From the NCBI RefSeq assembly GCF_014640555.1, contig NZ_BMHE01000008.1:1-62899 (forward strand): a DNA stretch of 62,899 nt, in the 5' to 3' direction. The DNA is from Paenibacillus marchantiophytorum (GTDB taxonomy: Bacteria > Bacillota > Bacilli > Paenibacillales > NBRC-103111). The translations under genes and the position numbers were made by a program. Below the pieces are notes generated by a model that had not been told where the DNA came from, ran no database searches, and saw only the letters and a program-made list of their open reading frames with translations. This document shows positions 35,123 to 43,541 of the stretch, piece after piece (the stretch's first letter is position 1; every line of letters starts with the position of its first letter).

Positions 35123-36115
35123 CTACATGTTCAATACCCTATGTATAATAACGGCTGCTTCCGCTCTTATCGCCGTATCATTTGGCTTGATCATGCCATT
35201 GTAGCCCTGAATGATTCCTTCCTTGAGCAATTGAGCCAAAGGGCCTGCTGCATAAGCTGCTACCTCACTCGAATCACTAAAGCTGCTTAAGTCTGAAACT
35301 GACTCGTCCAGCATTTTTCCGGCTATTTTCATTGCTCGTTCAGCCACCACCATCATATCCTGCCTGGATATACTTAGTCTCGGCTCGAACAGGGTGTCGC
35401 CCGTTCCCTGAGCAATGCCAAGTTTCCTGGCTACCCCTACCTCTTGGTAATAATAGTCGGACGGTTCTACATCATTGAAATTGCCATCTACTTCTGCATT
35501 AAGATGTAGAGCTCTGACCAACAAGCAAATAAAGTCTGCCCTGGTAATATTGTCCCCTGGACTAAAGGTAGTAGCCGAAGTTCCTTTGATGATTCCCGAA
35601 GATGCTAACGCCTCTATCTCCGTATTTGCCCACTCATAGCCTTGGAGATCGACGAAGGCAGTTCCATAACTGTATACAGTTGCTGCAAGACTCGAATCCA
35701 GAGCCTTCACGGATACCAGCTTAATATTGGCATTTCCCTGGGCCTTTTCTTTGAAGATGATGGTACTCAGGGCTAATTTCCCTTGCACTCCGGCCTTCTT
35801 CCCAACTTGTGTAAAGGCTATCGTCATTTTCCCGTTATCTACCTTTGGAGGTATGTAAAAACCCTCCAGCTTCGACTCCCCTTTAACCAACTCAACGATA
35901 TCAGGATCGAATGTAATCAGCACTTCATAGGCATAAAGGTCTTTTAAGTTGTTTCCATTCACCGTAACTTCCAGCTCTTGATCAAGTAAAGCGCTTTCAA
36001 CACTTTTGCTCAGCGTGAAGGCGGTCCCCCCTTCTGCATATCCTGCTCGGGGGAAGCAAGCAACTATCATCACTGCAATAACACATACTACGAAAGTTAA
36101 TTTCCCTTTTCTCAT
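35123..36115 (-). CDS. Cohesin-SLH surface anchor protein (scaffoldin-like), minimal form
   Basis: A minimal anchor of 330 residues: N-terminal export signal, one cohesin-type domain (DLYAYEVLITFDPDIVELV, then LALSTIIFKEKAQG) over about 28-160, then directly three SLH motifs to the end. Unlike the larger anchor it has no linker or pre-SLH domain. The export signal reads both as a signal peptidase I type (GYAEGG) and as a possible lipobox (IVAC). The ATG at 36115 has AAGGAG 6 nt upstream; earlier in-frame ATGs lack such a site. It is the first gene of the four-gene anchor/enzyme run, downstream of the shared 70-bp leader. Confidence 0.88.
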   Translation of the reverse strand: MRKGKLTFVVCVIAVMIVACFPRAGYAEGGTAFTLSKSVESALLDQELEVTVNGNNLKDLYAYEVLITFDPDIVELVKGESKLEGFYIPPKVDNGKMTIAFTQVGKKAGVQGKLALSTIIFKEKAQGNANIKLVSVKALDSSLAATVYSYGTAFVDLQGYEWANTEIEALASSGIIKGTSATTFSPGDNITRADFICLLVRALHLNAEVDGNFNDVEPSDYYYQEVGVARKLGIAQGTGDTLFEPRLSISRQDMMVVAERAMKIAGKMLDESVSDLSSFSDSSEVAAYAAGPLAQLLKEGIIQGYNGMIKPNDTAIRAEAAVIIHRVLNM

Positions 36116-36239
36116 GTTAATCTCCTTAGAATGCATAATATCCCTTCCCCGGACCCACAAATAGCGGCATTCCCCACACACTCCTTTCAGTCATTTGTAA
36201 TTATCCAATTTACTGTACTGTGATAATTACTGTGTGATT

Positions 36240-36309
36240 AGTTTAACTTAAACGCAAGCACTTCAGAATGTAATTTCTTATTAGAAAAGTGAAGATTTCT
36301 ATGAATTGA
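36240..36309 (-). promoter_or_regulatory. 70-bp conserved leader block, copy 2
   Basis: Differs from 24986-25055 at only four positions. It lies upstream of the first cohesin-SLH gene. Outside this block the two leaders diverge quickly, which suggests selection on the block or recent transfer of a promoter module. Confidence 0.7.
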
Positions 36310-36402
36310 ACGTGCTAGATTTTCCCCCTATTTCATCGTTGAAAAGTATACATTTACTATAAAAAAACAACACAAAATTAATGTAATCATTCCTTTTTTA
36401 CT

Positions 36403-37449
36403 CTAATAACTTCTAGCAGCAATCTCACCCGCCGCAGTTACCTGTGTAAACACATTTTCTGGCGTAACAATTCGTTTAGGCAGTGTGCTGCCTTTCACAA
36501 CTTCCTTCACAGCTTGAATAAGATTAGGGCCCAGCAACGGATTACACTCAACGACTAGATTAATTTTACCCTCATTCATCTTCTCAAGCGCTTTCCGAGT
36601 TCCATCGACGGTGATGACTACAATATCTTTGCCCGGAACTAACCCGTATTCTTCAATCGCCTCTAGGGCACCAAACGTCATATCATCGTTATGGGAATAT
36701 AAGACGCGAATGTCCCTTCCTGTTTCTTTCAGAAACTTCTTCATCACTTCTTTACCTTTCGCAACGGTGAAATCCGCGTTCTCACTCTTCAAAAATTGTA
36801 AATCAGTGCGTGAAGAGATAACGTCACGGAATCCCTTCCCCCGCGCAATGGATGGCGTTGATCCCTCCGTACCTTTTAATTCAACAATGCCTATAGGTTT
36901 ATTCGATTTGGGAAGTTTATCTAATAAGTACTTCCCTGCTTTCCGACCTTCCTCATAAAAATCCGAACCAATGTGTGTCACATACAGCGATGGATCCGTG
37001 ACATCGACAAGCCGATCAATAATAATGACTGGAATTCCTGCTTGTTTAACTTCTTTTAATATATACTCCCATCCCGTTTCGACAACAGGAGCAATAGCGA
37101 TGACATCGACTTTCTGTTTGACAAACTCTCGAATGGCCTCAATTTGCTTCTCTTGCGATTGCTCTGCATTTTGAAATATGAGTTTAACATCTGATTCGAT
37201 GGCGGAATTTTTAATGGAGGACGAATTGGCAATACGCCACTCACTTTCTGAACCTAGTTGTGAAAATCCTAAGACGGGTTCCTTACGGATGGGAGTCGCA
37301 ATGGAAACAACATGACTATCTTCCGCCACATGATTAGTAGACTCCTTCACTTGAACTTGCTCACAGCCAAAGAACAGCCCTACAATGCTCATTGTCATGA
37401 TAAGCTTCGCAAGCGCTGATAACGTCGTTTTCAGTTTACTGAAATGCAT
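36403..37449 (-). CDS. YtfQ-like sugar-binding lipoprotein paired with a chemoreceptor
   Basis: Periplasmic-binding-type protein of 348 residues with a lipoprotein signal (FFGC, Cys29). It has the pentose/galactofuranose-binding fold of the YtfQ class: LGFSQLGSESEWR at the N-terminus and VDVIAIAPVVETGW, IDRLVD and YSHNDDM in the body. It is clearly related to the YtfQ of the importer at 43542-44576 but has no permease beside it. It lies 23 bp after the MCP gene, so its likely job is to present a bound sugar to that receptor. AGGGGG lies 10 nt before the ATG. Confidence 0.88.
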   Translation of the reverse strand: MHFSKLKTTLSALAKLIMTMSIVGLFFGCEQVQVKESTNHVAEDSHVVSIATPIRKEPVLGFSQLGSESEWRIANSSSIKNSAIESDVKLIFQNAEQSQEKQIEAIREFVKQKVDVIAIAPVVETGWEYILKEVKQAGIPVIIIDRLVDVTDPSLYVTHIGSDFYEEGRKAGKYLLDKLPKSNKPIGIVELKGTEGSTPSIARGKGFRDVISSRTDLQFLKSENADFTVAKGKEVMKKFLKETGRDIRVLYSHNDDMTFGALEAIEEYGLVPGKDIVVITVDGTRKALEKMNEGKINLVVECNPLLGPNLIQAVKEVVKGSTLPKRIVTPENVFTQVTAAGEIAARSY

Positions 37450-37472
37450 AAATTCATGTTCCCCCTACAAAA

Positions 37473-39536
37473 TTATTCCGTCTGAAAGTACGACATTTGT
37501 CTCTCTAATTGGCCAGATATCAGATTCAGCCTGGCGGAGAGTTCCAACAATTGATCACCAATTGTTAACTGCGTTGAACAAAGTGAAGCGACTTGCTCTG
37601 TTGAAGCTGATGATTGTTGCGATACGGCAGATACTTCGAATATAGCTTGACCAAGCATCGTTTGTACATCGTTTAATTTATTCAGGGAAACTGTAACATC
37701 CAATGAACGAGTTATTAACAGATTCATTTCTTCTTGAATTCTTGCAAATAATTTGTATACATCATATACCTCTTGATTCATATCTTGAAAAAATGGAAGT
37801 GTATTCGATATCGCTCCTACTGTGGATTCTACCTCTTGTAGTATACTATCCGTAAATTGCCCCACTTCACCTATGGAGGCATTTGATCGTTCTGCCAGCT
37901 GACGTATTTCGTTCGAAATGACTTTGAAACTTGCACCTGCGGCTCCCGCTCTGGTTGCCTCTATCGATGCATTTAGCGACAATACTTTGGTGGAGTTTGT
38001 AATCTCTTTCAATAATTTCAGAATGGAGCGAACGGAACTTGCCGATTCCTGAAGACTGGTAACTTTCCGTGCTACGTTACGAAAACTTGCTTCGGTATCC
38101 TCAGCTTTACGTAAAAGAACAGTTACCGTGCTTCCTCCCGCACTGCAAACATGATCTACCTCTTGCGCTGAACTTGCCATTTTATGTTGAAGCGACAATA
38201 CATCCGATAAGGAACTACCCATTTGTTCCATACGTGAAGTACCTTCCTCCGCGTTGGAAGCCAAGTCAATGGCGCCATTCGCAATTTGATCTGCAGCTGC
38301 ATGTATCTCTCTTGCTGACGTTACAGTTACCTCTGCTGCATGGGTCATACGTCGACTAAATTCGGCTACTTCGTTTACACTTTCTCTGGATTTATGGATG
38401 AGAACACCGATATTCTCCATCATCTGGTCGTATGCCATTTCTACTTGTCCAATTTCATCCTTTCTCTTATGGACGGATATTCTTCCAGTTAAATTGCCGC
38501 TGGCAGCAAGCCTCATAAGCCGCATCATATGTGATAAGGGCTTACCCACCATAAACACAATCCAAAACCCAATCATCAATGCGACGAGAATGTTCAACCC
38601 AATAAATAAGTAAGTCATATTGCGAATTTTACTAACAGAATGGGTTAACTCACCTAACGGTGCAATCGCTATGAAGGTCCAATTACTGACTGCAGATTGG
38701 CGATAAGCAAGCAAATTATTCGACCCGCTGGTGCTTTTATCTATGAAACTACCTGAAGCTGTTGAATTCGCAGGTAAAGAAACAGTATGCAGGTTCGACA
38801 CATTGTTATTGCTCAAGATCATCTTGCCAGATTGCGTTGTAATAAGGGTTTCAGCACCTTCACTAAGTTTAAAGCCGTTTACCATCGATTGTAAAACGTT
38901 AGCTTCTATTTGAACAAGTAAGATGAAATCGTCGGAGCCAACATTATTTTTCCCCAGCAATCTCCCATAAGCAAAGAGGGGTTTGGGCGAATCGCCTAAA
39001 TACCCTTTTTCTTCAATGGGCATCCAGACAGGCTTACCGTTCGCACTACGAATAGTTTGAATCCAATTAACCGTTCTTAGCTCTGGATTCAACAATTCTC
39101 GTTCCGTACTAATGATTTCAAGTGAATTATGAATGGGTAAGAGTGTGATATCCCGAATACTCTGATCAGATAACGCTAACTGGTCGAATAGATCTCTCAT
39201 TTCGGAAGTTCTTCGTTGCAACTCAGCCTTACTAATCCCTGCATTAGAAATTTGAAATAAATGTTTAGTAAACGTGCTGTCACTTATGAGTTGATTCGAC
39301 AAATCTATGTAAAACTGTTGCTTCATATCTAATTTTTCACCAGCTGTTGTGACTAAATCCTGTGAACTTTTTTTCATTAAATCTATGATTGCGTTTTCAG
39401 CGATACTTGAAGAAAACACGCCCATACCTGCAACAGAGATACCTAGGGAACAAAAAAAGATGAGGAATAGTTTTGTGCCTATAGATCGACTTGGCAGTTG
39501 AAAGAGCATACGCCCCATGATTTTTAATTTTTGCAT
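37473..39536 (-). CDS. Methyl-accepting chemotaxis protein with Cache-type sensor
   Basis: Transmembrane chemoreceptor of 687 residues. TM1 is at about 20-45, an extracellular dCache-like domain at about 46-305, TM2 at about 308-332, HAMP at about 333-390 and a long signalling coiled coil to the end. The signalling tip (about 515-550) reads LNASIEATRAGAAG and departs from the usual LNAAIEAARAGE. GGAGG lies 7 nt before the ATG. It is co-transcribed with a sugar-binding lipoprotein, so it probably senses a wall-derived sugar through that partner. Confidence 0.9.
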   Translation of the reverse strand: MQKLKIMGRMLFQLPSRSIGTKLFLIFFCSLGISVAGMGVFSSSIAENAIIDLMKKSSQDLVTTAGEKLDMKQQFYIDLSNQLISDSTFTKHLFQISNAGISKAELQRRTSEMRDLFDQLALSDQSIRDITLLPIHNSLEIISTERELLNPELRTVNWIQTIRSANGKPVWMPIEEKGYLGDSPKPLFAYGRLLGKNNVGSDDFILLVQIEANVLQSMVNGFKLSEGAETLITTQSGKMILSNNNVSNLHTVSLPANSTASGSFIDKSTSGSNNLLAYRQSAVSNWTFIAIAPLGELTHSVSKIRNMTYLFIGLNILVALMIGFWIVFMVGKPLSHMMRLMRLAASGNLTGRISVHKRKDEIGQVEMAYDQMMENIGVLIHKSRESVNEVAEFSRRMTHAAEVTVTSAREIHAAADQIANGAIDLASNAEEGTSRMEQMGSSLSDVLSLQHKMASSAQEVDHVCSAGGSTVTVLLRKAEDTEASFRNVARKVTSLQESASSVRSILKLLKEITNSTKVLSLNASIEATRAGAAGASFKVISNEIRQLAERSNASIGEVGQFTDSILQEVESTVGAISNTLPFFQDMNQEVYDVYKLFARIQEEMNLLITRSLDVTVSLNKLNDVQTMLGQAIFEVSAVSQQSSASTEQVASLCSTQLTIGDQLLELSARLNLISGQLERQMSYFQTE

Positions 39537-39717
39537 GTAAGTTCCTCCAAATCATTGCGTTTCAATAGATATCAGGTTAAAACTAAGAGTAACGGCTTCG
39601 CCGCCCTGATAAATCAGCCTCTTCTTAGCAGCAAAACCTAGTAAGGGAACTAGAGGACGCTAATTAGGCGAAAAGCAGGGAAGTGAGGGTCATAGCGGAA
39701 CTACAGGGTCTTATTTT

Positions 39718-39850
39718 CACAAAAAGCGTAAAAATTCCCATAAAAAAGCAAAATAGCGTACTGTAGTTCCCTTTAGCCCATGATAATGACACTTTTGGCT
39801 AGAATAGCACACCGTAGTTCCCTCCCGCCGCGCGAGGCAGCTGGAGTAAC
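39718..39850. repeat. Dispersed intergenic repeat, copy B
   Basis: Matches copy A at 126-252 along its length, including two GTAGTTCCCT cores about 52 bp apart and the shared right end GAGGCAGCTGGAGTAAC. A reverse-orientation core lies nearby at 39644-39662. Confidence 0.7.
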
Positions 39851-39867
39851 TCCGCGTTCACTCGAAT

Positions 39868-39887
39868 ACATATAAACTCTTATATGT
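39868..39887. repeat. Small inverted repeat ACATATAA/TTATATGT
   Basis: A perfect 8-bp inverted repeat with a 4-nt loop. A near copy begins at 62881 and runs off the window end, and both lie next to the dispersed repeat family. Confidence 0.5.
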
Positions 39888-39891
39888 GAAC

Positions 39892-39936
39892 AAAAAAAAG
39901 GGCATTACTCGACAAAACTTGTCAATTAATGCCCTT
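39892..39936 (-). terminator. Rho-independent terminator of the furanose importer operon
   Basis: On the minus strand GGGCATTA pairs with TAATGCCC and is followed by eight T residues, 11 bp after the yjfF-like stop codon. A textbook intrinsic terminator. Confidence 0.92.
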
Positions 39937-39946
39937 CCCTCAACTT

Positions 39947-40909
39947 TTATCTACGTTGCGCCCAGCCTCGTTGACTGAGTAAACGTTGTAAGATAATAAA
40001 CATAAACAATAAAACGCCAATCACAATCTTCGTCCACCAGGAACTTAAAGTTCCTTCAAAGCTAATGATCGTTTGAATGACACCTTGAATCATAACACCG
40101 AAGAAAGTTCCTACAATGTATCCAACGCCTCCTGTGAGAAGTGTGCCACCGATGACAACCGCTGCGATCGCATCCAATTCCATCCCCATTGCGTGCAAGC
40201 CATAGCCGGAGAGCATGTAGAAGGTAAAGACCACACCCGCTAGCGCTGAGCAGAAACCACTGAAAGCATAGATTAACATTTTGGTACGCCCGACGGGTAA
40301 TCCCATCAATAAGGAAGATTGCTCACTTCCACCTAATGCATACGTATTTCTGCCAAAGCGCGTGTAATGTGCAATATAAAACCCTAGAAACACAACCAAT
40401 AAAGCAATAATGACACTAATGGAAGCAAAGTTACCCCCTGGTAATCTTATCTTCGTTTGAGCCACACTTGTATAGAAGGCATTATCGATCGTAATTGTAT
40501 TAATGCTAATGATGTAACACAATCCCCTTGCAAGGAACATCCCTGATAATGTCACGATGAAGGGTTCAATCTTGAAATAATGAATGATGGCCCCCATTCC
40601 CCAACCAAATAAAGCTCCTATTAACAATACCATTGGTATGACAAGGCCAGGCGGCCAACCGGCTTGGACTAAACTAGCTGAGATCATCGTGGTTAAAGCA
40701 ATGACGGAGCCGACCGATAAATCAATGCCTCCAGATACGATAACAAATGTCATTCCAACGGCAGTTATTAATAAAAAAGCATTATCAATTAGTAGATTCA
40801 TCAGCACTTGTAAGGAAAAGAATCCTGTATATCTGAAAGAACCGATAGCGAACATGAGAACGAATAATCCAATGGTCACTAGAATGGGAATATGCTGTTT
40901 CTTAAGCAT
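39947..40909 (-). CDS. yjfF: Furanose ABC transporter permease (YjfF-like)
   Basis: Hydrophobic permease of 320 residues of the ribose/CUT2 class. It shares with E. coli YjfF the segments DNAFL, VGMTFVIVSGGIDLSVGSVIA, GMFLARGLCYI, ELDAIAAVVIGGTLLTGGVG and EGTLSSWWTKI. With the YtfT-like partner it forms the membrane pore for galactofuranose or arabinofuranose. GGGAGG lies 9 nt before the ATG, which overlaps the preceding permease gene by 8 bp. It is the last gene of a four-gene operon before a strong terminator. Confidence 0.92.
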   Translation of the reverse strand: MLKKQHIPILVTIGLFVLMFAIGSFRYTGFFSLQVLMNLLIDNAFLLITAVGMTFVIVSGGIDLSVGSVIALTTMISASLVQAGWPPGLVIPMVLLIGALFGWGMGAIIHYFKIEPFIVTLSGMFLARGLCYIISINTITIDNAFYTSVAQTKIRLPGGNFASISVIIALLVVFLGFYIAHYTRFGRNTYALGGSEQSSLLMGLPVGRTKMLIYAFSGFCSALAGVVFTFYMLSGYGLHAMGMELDAIAAVVIGGTLLTGGVGYIVGTFFGVMIQGVIQTIISFEGTLSSWWTKIVIGVLLFMFIILQRLLSQRGWAQRR

Positions 40910-41927
40910 GCTGTTTGACCTCCCTCTCAGCAGGATAATGGCGCGTTTTCCAACGGAAAGCGATCGATTTTCGGAAAGATTCTGATTGAATTAGACATAC
41001 AATTAGAACAACGAATGCTTTTACAACTAAAGTTATTTCTGGAGGCACACCAATCATATAAATCGTCGTAGTCAGCGTCTGAATGATCAACGCCCCAACT
41101 AGTGTTCCTGCTAGGTAGAAGCGTCCGCCTGTTAGTGCTGTTCCGCCAATAACTACAGCTAGGATCGCATCTAATTCGTACCATAATCCAGCATTATTTC
41201 CATCCGCGCTTGATACATTCGAGCTTAGAATCAGACCCGCGATTGCGGCGCATAAGCTACAGAACATGTATACGAAGAACATAACCGTTTTCGATTTCAC
41301 GCCAGCAAGCTTACTTGCCGTTGGTTTACAACCAACGGATTCAATGAATAAACCGAGTGCAGTTTTTCTAGTTAAGAGATAAGCAATGAGGAATACGATA
41401 GCCACGATGAATATGGAGAAAGGAAGAGTCAGCAAGGAACCTGCACCAATGAACTTATAGTGCGGGTTGGAAATGGTAATAATTTGTCCACTCGTAATTA
41501 ACTGAGACACACCGCGACCAGAAACCATTAATATAAGCGTCGCGATAATCGGCTGCATCCCAATATTAGCAACTAAGAAGCCATTCCAAACCCCTAATAC
41601 AATCGAAGTCAGTAATGCGGTACCAACTGCAATGACCACACTTACTAAGCTGCCATCACCATGACTGATCATAAGACATGCAATGGCTCCTGAAATCGCT
41701 ACTACTGAACCTACGGAGAGATCAACTCCTTTGGTAGCTGCAATAACTAACGTCATGCCAATAGATACAATCATTAGTGGTGATCCAAAGTTTAAAATAT
41801 CAATTAGACTTCCATATAGGTGTCCATCCCTCATTTTTATTGCAAAGAAATCAGGGGAGTAGATTAGATTAAATACTAATAACGCACATAAAAAAGTTAG
41901 TGGCCAAAACAAATGATGCTTCACCAT
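40902..41927 (-). CDS. ytfT: Furanose ABC transporter permease (YtfT-like)
   Basis: CUT2-class permease of 341 residues, the same length as E. coli YtfT as I recall it. It has about eight to ten hydrophobic segments and conserved motifs IGMTLVIAATKGVDLSVGSV and YELDAILAVVIGGTALTGGR. The ATG is preceded by GGGAGG and lies 5 bp after the ATPase gene. It partners the YjfF-like permease. Confidence 0.92.
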   Translation of the reverse strand: MVKHHLFWPLTFLCALLVFNLIYSPDFFAIKMRDGHLYGSLIDILNFGSPLMIVSIGMTLVIAATKGVDLSVGSVVAISGAIACLMISHGDGSLVSVVIAVGTALLTSIVLGVWNGFLVANIGMQPIIATLILMVSGRGVSQLITSGQIITISNPHYKFIGAGSLLTLPFSIFIVAIVFLIAYLLTRKTALGLFIESVGCKPTASKLAGVKSKTVMFFVYMFCSLCAAIAGLILSSNVSSADGNNAGLWYELDAILAVVIGGTALTGGRFYLAGTLVGALIIQTLTTTIYMIGVPPEITLVVKAFVVLIVCLIQSESFRKSIAFRWKTRHYPAEREVKQHA

Positions 41928-41932
41928 ATTTA

Positions 41933-43441
41933 TTAACCTCCCGCAATTGCCTTCATGACATTTTTCTGGCTAATCTCGTCGCCAACCATTTCCTTAACCT
42001 TATGACGATCTCGTAGTACGACGATTTTATGACTGACCCGTAAAACTTCCTCTAGTTCAGAAGAAATAAATAGGACTGACATCCCTTTTTGGGCTAATGA
42101 CAACACTAATTTCTGTATTTCAGCCTTAGCCCCAATGTCAATTCCTCTTGTTGGTTCATCTAAAATTAATAAATTAGGATCCGTAAGCAACCAGCGAGCT
42201 AGCAATACCTTTTGTTGATTCCCGCCGCTTAAGTTCTTAATTAGATGTTCTGGGTTAGGTGGATTAATGTTTAATGCGCGAATATATTCATCTGCCATTT
42301 CGTCTTGACGTTTTCTTGAGATGGTTTTAAACCACCCTTGCGACGCCTGAAGGGCTAAAATAATATTTTCTCGAACCGTTAAATCATCGATAATACCTTC
42401 CAATTTACGATTTTCGGAACAAAATGCGATGCCTTGATCAATCGCTTGTCTTGGTGAATGAATCGCATCACTTGAACCGGCCATTGTCATTTCACCAGAA
42501 TCGGCCTTATCTGCAGCAAAAAATAATCTAGCCAATTCGGTTCTTCCAGAACCTAATAAGCCCGCTAAACCTACAATCTCTCCTTTATGAATCGTGAGAT
42601 CAACAGGCTCAATGGAACCTTTCTTCCCAAAATCAGTTGCTTGAATTAATACTTCATTATGAACTTGAGCAGCCGCATCACCTTTAGGCAGCTCTTCCAG
42701 CAGCTCAAGGTCTTTCCCAATCATCTTGGAAACCAGCTCTATACGAGGAATCTCTTTGGCTAAATATTCCCCAATAAATTCTCCATTGCGGAGTATGGTT
42801 ATTCGATCTGAAATATCGTAAACCTGATCCAAGAAATGAGTGACAAATAGGATCGCAAGCCCTTCATTTTTCAATCTGGTCATGACGGAAAATAGTTGTA
42901 CAACCTCGCCTCTATCTAAGCTGGAGGTTGGTTCATCGAGAATTAACACTTTGGCTGAAATGCTTAAGGCTCTGGCAATAGCTACAAGCTGTTGAACAGC
43001 TACCGAATACACATGCAGGGGTTGCGTAACGTCGATTTCAAGATTCATTCTCTTTTTCAATAATTGCGCAGCATCTTCATTCATTTTCTTCCATAAAATA
43101 CGACCTAAGCGGCGTGGTTCACGCCCAATATAAATATTTTCAGCTACGGACAGGTTTGAACAGAGGTTAACCTCTTGATAAACCGTACTTATACCTGCAT
43201 TTTGTGCATCAAGCGGGCTAAGAATTTTAATCGGCTTTGTATCCATCTCGACGACACCTTGATCGATAGAGTGAACACCTGTAAGCACTTTAATTAATGT
43301 GGATTTACCTGCTCCATTCTCACCCATTAATGCGTGAACTTCTCCTGGGAACAATCTAAAATTAACGTCTGTCAACGCCTTAACACCCGGAAACTGCTTA
43401 TGAATTCCGGTCATCTGCAGTACTGGACCACCCTGTTTCAT
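41933..43441 (-). CDS. ytfR: Furanose ABC transporter ATP-binding protein (YtfR-like, two ATPase domains)
   Basis: Peripheral ATPase of 502 residues made of two fused ABC domains. The first has Walker A GENGAGKST (40-48), an off-consensus signature region (YSVAVQQLVAIARAL) and Walker B LILDEPTSSLD. The second has a degenerate Walker A (GLLGSGRTE), signature LSGGNQQ and Walker B LILDEPTRGID. This asymmetry is normal for the RbsA/YtfR family. It energises sugar import by the downstream permeases. It is separated from the binding-protein gene by 100 bp holding a hairpin. Confidence 0.94.
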   Translation of the reverse strand: MKQGGPVLQMTGIHKQFPGVKALTDVNFRLFPGEVHALMGENGAGKSTLIKVLTGVHSIDQGVVEMDTKPIKILSPLDAQNAGISTVYQEVNLCSNLSVAENIYIGREPRRLGRILWKKMNEDAAQLLKKRMNLEIDVTQPLHVYSVAVQQLVAIARALSISAKVLILDEPTSSLDRGEVVQLFSVMTRLKNEGLAILFVTHFLDQVYDISDRITILRNGEFIGEYLAKEIPRIELVSKMIGKDLELLEELPKGDAAAQVHNEVLIQATDFGKKGSIEPVDLTIHKGEIVGLAGLLGSGRTELARLFFAADKADSGEMTMAGSSDAIHSPRQAIDQGIAFCSENRKLEGIIDDLTVRENIILALQASQGWFKTISRKRQDEMADEYIRALNINPPNPEHLIKNLSGGNQQKVLLARWLLTDPNLLILDEPTRGIDIGAKAEIQKLVLSLAQKGMSVLFISSELEEVLRVSHKIVVLRDRHKVKEMVGDEISQKNVMKAIAGG

Positions 43442-43467
43442 AGAGTCACTCCTCTCCTATATGAACT

Positions 43468-43502
43468 AGAGCTGCCTCATACTCGCAAGATGGAGCAGCT
43501 CT
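43468..43502 (-). terminator. Hairpin between ytfQ-like and ytfR-like genes
   Basis: AGAGCTGC pairs perfectly with GCAGCTCT across a 19-nt loop, with no T-tract. It is probably a partial terminator or 3' stabiliser that favours binding-protein mRNA, as in the other importer operons here. Confidence 0.5.
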
Positions 43503-43541
43503 GCTCTATTTATTTATGATAACAATGAGGTAGACAAACGC

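Larger units (their letters stand above)
39537..39946. other. Intergenic region with repeats and a terminator
   Basis: No gene is seen. From left to right it holds a GC-rich stem (GGCTTCGCC), an inverted core-repeat copy (39644-39662), the dispersed repeat copy B, a small inverted repeat (39868-39887) and the terminator of the furanose importer operon. The MCP promoter must lie near the left end but has no clear consensus. Confidence 0.6.
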
